Assembly: GCA_023386115.1 (NCBI GenBank)
Contig: JAEWKL010000665.1
Span: 1 to 23,429, forward strand
Direction: 5' to 3'
Length of the DNA stretch: 23,429 nt
From: Pseudomonadota bacterium
GTDB taxonomy: Bacteria > Pseudomonadota > Alphaproteobacteria > Rhizobiales > Beijerinckiaceae
Shown piece after piece: positions 21,856 through 23,429 of this stretch. How positions within the stretch are numbered: the first letter of the stretch is position 1; the number at the start of each line of letters is the position of its first letter. The translations under genes were made by a program, and so were the position numbers. Under the pieces are notes generated by a model, which saw nothing but the letters and a program-made list of their open reading frames with translations, ran no database searches and was not told the DNA's origin.

Positions 21856-23217
21856 ATGAACCAGCAGACCCGCCCGATTCCCGCCGGCGAACCCGCCGCA
21901 CGGCCGATCCATCCCGGCTACCTGTCGGGCTTCGGCAACGGCTTTGAAACCGAGGCCCTGCCGGGTGCGCTGCCGGTCGGCCGCAACTCGCCGCAGAAAT
22001 GCCCCTACGGCCTCTACGCCGAGCAGGTCTCCGGCTCGCCCTTCACCGCGCCGCGCACCACCAACGAGCGCTCCTGGCTCTACCGCATCCGCCCCACCGT
22101 CATGCACTGGGGGGCGTTCCGGAAGGTCGATGCCGGCCTGTGGCGTACCGCGCCGGCCCAGGAGGTCGAACTGCCGCCAGCCCCGTTGCGCTGGGATCCC
22201 GTGCCGATCCCGGCCGAGCCCTTGTCCTTCGTCGAGGGCATCCGCACCATGACGACGGCCGGTGATGCCGGGTCGCAGGCCGGGATGGGCGCGCATCTCT
22301 ACTTCGCCACCCGCTCGATGCAGGACGAGTATTTCTACAACGCCGACGGTGAGATGCTGGTCGTGCCGCAGGAGGGCGCGCTTCGCTTCCGCACCGAGTT
22401 CGGCCTCATCGACGTCGCGCCCGGCGAGATCGTGGTGATCCCCCGGGGCGTGAAGATGTCCGTCGAGCTGCTGGGCGGGCCGGCCCGCGGCTATCTGTGC
22501 GAGAATTACGGCGGCGCCTTCACCCTGCCGGAGCGCGGCCCGATCGGCGCCAATTGCCTGGCCAACCAGCGCGACTTCCTCACGCCGGTCGCCGCCTACG
22601 AGGACCGCGAGGCGCCCGGCACGATGCTGGTGAAGTGGGGCGGCACTCTGTGGGCGGCCGAGATCGCCCACTCGCCCCTCGACGTGGTGGCCTGGCACGG
22701 CAACTACGCGCCCTACAAGTACGATCTCAGAAAGTTCTCGCCGGTCGGCCCGATCCTGTTCGATCACGCCGACCCGTCGATCTTCACGGTGCTGACCTCG
22801 CCCTCCGAGACGCCCGGCACGGCGAACATCGACTTCGTGATCTTCTCCGACCGCTGGCTGGTGGCGGAGAACACCTTCCGGCCGCCCTGGTACCACCTCA
22901 ACGTGATGAGCGAGTTCATGGGGCTGGTCTACGGCGTCTACGACGCCAAGACCGGTGGCGGCTTCCAGCCGGGCGGCGCCTCGCTGCACAATACGCTCCT
23001 GCCGCACGGGCCGGATGTCGACGCCTTCGAGAAGGCCTCGAACGCGGAGTTGAAGCCCCACAAGCTGGAGGGAACGCTGGCCTTCATGTTCGAGACGCGG
23101 TTTCCCCAGAAGGTCAGCCGCTTCGCCGCCGAGACCCCGGCCCTGCAGAAGGATTACGGCACGTACGGGCGCAAGCTGACGAAGCATTTCGACCCGAACC
23201 GGCCGGAGGCGCGCTGA
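21856..23217 (+). CDS. hmgA: Homogentisate 1,2-dioxygenase
   Basis: A non-heme iron dioxygenase that opens the homogentisate ring to 4-maleylacetoacetate; 453 residues, normal length. The start at 21856 follows GGGAG (21843-21847). The N-terminal YLSGFGNGFETEALPGALP and NSPQKCPYGLYAEQ are hallmarks. Iron ligands by comparison with the human enzyme are His347 and Glu353 (PPWYHLNVMSEFMG) and His384 (LLPHGPD). His304 (FDHADPSIFTVLTSPS) matches the proposed active-site histidine. All appear intact. The stop overlaps the start of fumarylacetoacetase by one base (TGATG). No maleylacetoacetate isomerase is present before the window ends; it may lie downstream. Confidence 0.98.
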   Translation: MNQQTRPIPAGEPAARPIHPGYLSGFGNGFETEALPGALPVGRNSPQKCPYGLYAEQVSGSPFTAPRTTNERSWLYRIRPTVMHWGAFRKVDAGLWRTAPAQEVELPPAPLRWDPVPIPAEPLSFVEGIRTMTTAGDAGSQAGMGAHLYFATRSMQDEYFYNADGEMLVVPQEGALRFRTEFGLIDVAPGEIVVIPRGVKMSVELLGGPARGYLCENYGGAFTLPERGPIGANCLANQRDFLTPVAAYEDREAPGTMLVKWGGTLWAAEIAHSPLDVVAWHGNYAPYKYDLRKFSPVGPILFDHADPSIFTVLTSPSETPGTANIDFVIFSDRWLVAENTFRPPWYHLNVMSEFMGLVYGVYDAKTGGGFQPGGASLHNTLLPHGPDVDAFEKASNAELKPHKLEGTLAFMFETRFPQKVSRFAAETPALQKDYGTYGRKLTKHFDPNRPEAR

Positions 23218-23429
23218 TGACGAAGCTCGACCAGACGCACGACGCCGCCCTGCGTTCCTGGGTGAAGGGGGCCGACGGGCATCCCGACTTCCCGATCCAG
23301 AACCTGCCGCTCGGGGTGTTCTCGCCAGCGGACGGGGCGCCGCGGGCCGGCGTCGCGATCGGCGACGCCATCCTCGACCTGCCGGCGCTCCTCGCCACCG
23401 GCCTGCTCCAGGGCGAGGCGGCCATCGCC
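23217..23429 (+). CDS. fahA: Fumarylacetoacetase, N-terminal part (cut by window end)
   Basis: The first 71 residues of a fumarylacetoacetate hydrolase, which cleaves fumarylacetoacetate to fumarate and acetoacetate. LRSWVKGADGHPDFPIQNLPLGVFS followed by RAGVAIGDAILDLPALLATGLL is the conserved N-terminal domain of full-length FahA. The catalytic domain lies beyond the window. The ATG shares one base with the hmgA stop, so the two enzymes are translationally coupled, as expected for consecutive pathway steps. The frame is open to the last base, so the gene is partial only because of the window boundary. Confidence 0.93.
   Translation, partial: MTKLDQTHDAALRSWVKGADGHPDFPIQNLPLGVFSPADGAPRAGVAIGDAILDLPALLATGLLQGEAAIA

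Overview
The window is very GC-rich, with dense, mostly co-directional genes. Its dispersed palindromic GC-rich repeats and gene content fit an alphaproteobacterium of the Hyphomicrobiales, most likely Methylobacterium or a close relative. That assignment is inferred from style and content; there is no rRNA or other taxonomic marker here. All convincing genes are on the + strand except one MarR-type regulator. No tRNA, rRNA, CRISPR array, transposase or integrase was seen. The window reads as a catabolic region of four modules.

Module A (302-5321): a secreted branched-chain-amino-acid-type ABC substrate-binding protein, an acyl-CoA dehydrogenase, an acyl-CoA synthetase (ATGA overlap with the dehydrogenase) and an acetamidase/formamidase. 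This suggests uptake, CoA activation and alpha,beta-oxidation of an unidentified carboxylic acid or amide. The upstream leader carries three AGACAA repeats at an exact 16-bp period.

Module B (5640-13182): a zinc alcohol dehydrogenase (LgoD/RspB/L-gulonate 5-dehydrogenase-like), a TRAP transporter (Tat-exported DctP plus fused DctQM), a GntR/FCD regulator, mannonate dehydratase (UxuA) and a mannitol-dehydrogenase-family fructuronate reductase (UxuB-like). Together they make a plausible sugar-acid route: L-gulonate (or similar) to D-fructuronate to D-mannonate to 2-keto-3-deoxygluconate. A GntR-like operator palindrome lies just before the first gene. The uxuA start codon sits in the last copy of a 14-bp tandem repeat that creates two tiny MEQT-stop reading frames.

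Module C (13897-17827): a single-domain VOC (extradiol-dioxygenase-like) protein, a 2-hydroxymuconic-semialdehyde-dehydrogenase-type ALDH, HpaH hydratase and HpaI aldolase. These are the lower steps of a meta-cleavage pathway. The upstream intergenic regions are rich in inverted repeats.

Module D (18208-23429): a divergent MarR regulator and, on the other side of a promoter with two GTTGC-N4-GCAAC operators, a metallo-beta-lactamase-fold protein with a partly lost metal site, an FAD aromatic hydroxylase, a DUF2783-like small protein, homogentisate 1,2-dioxygenase and the start of fumarylacetoacetase. This looks like peripheral hydroxylation of an aromatic acid feeding homogentisate ring cleavage. 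The window ends inside fumarylacetoacetase.
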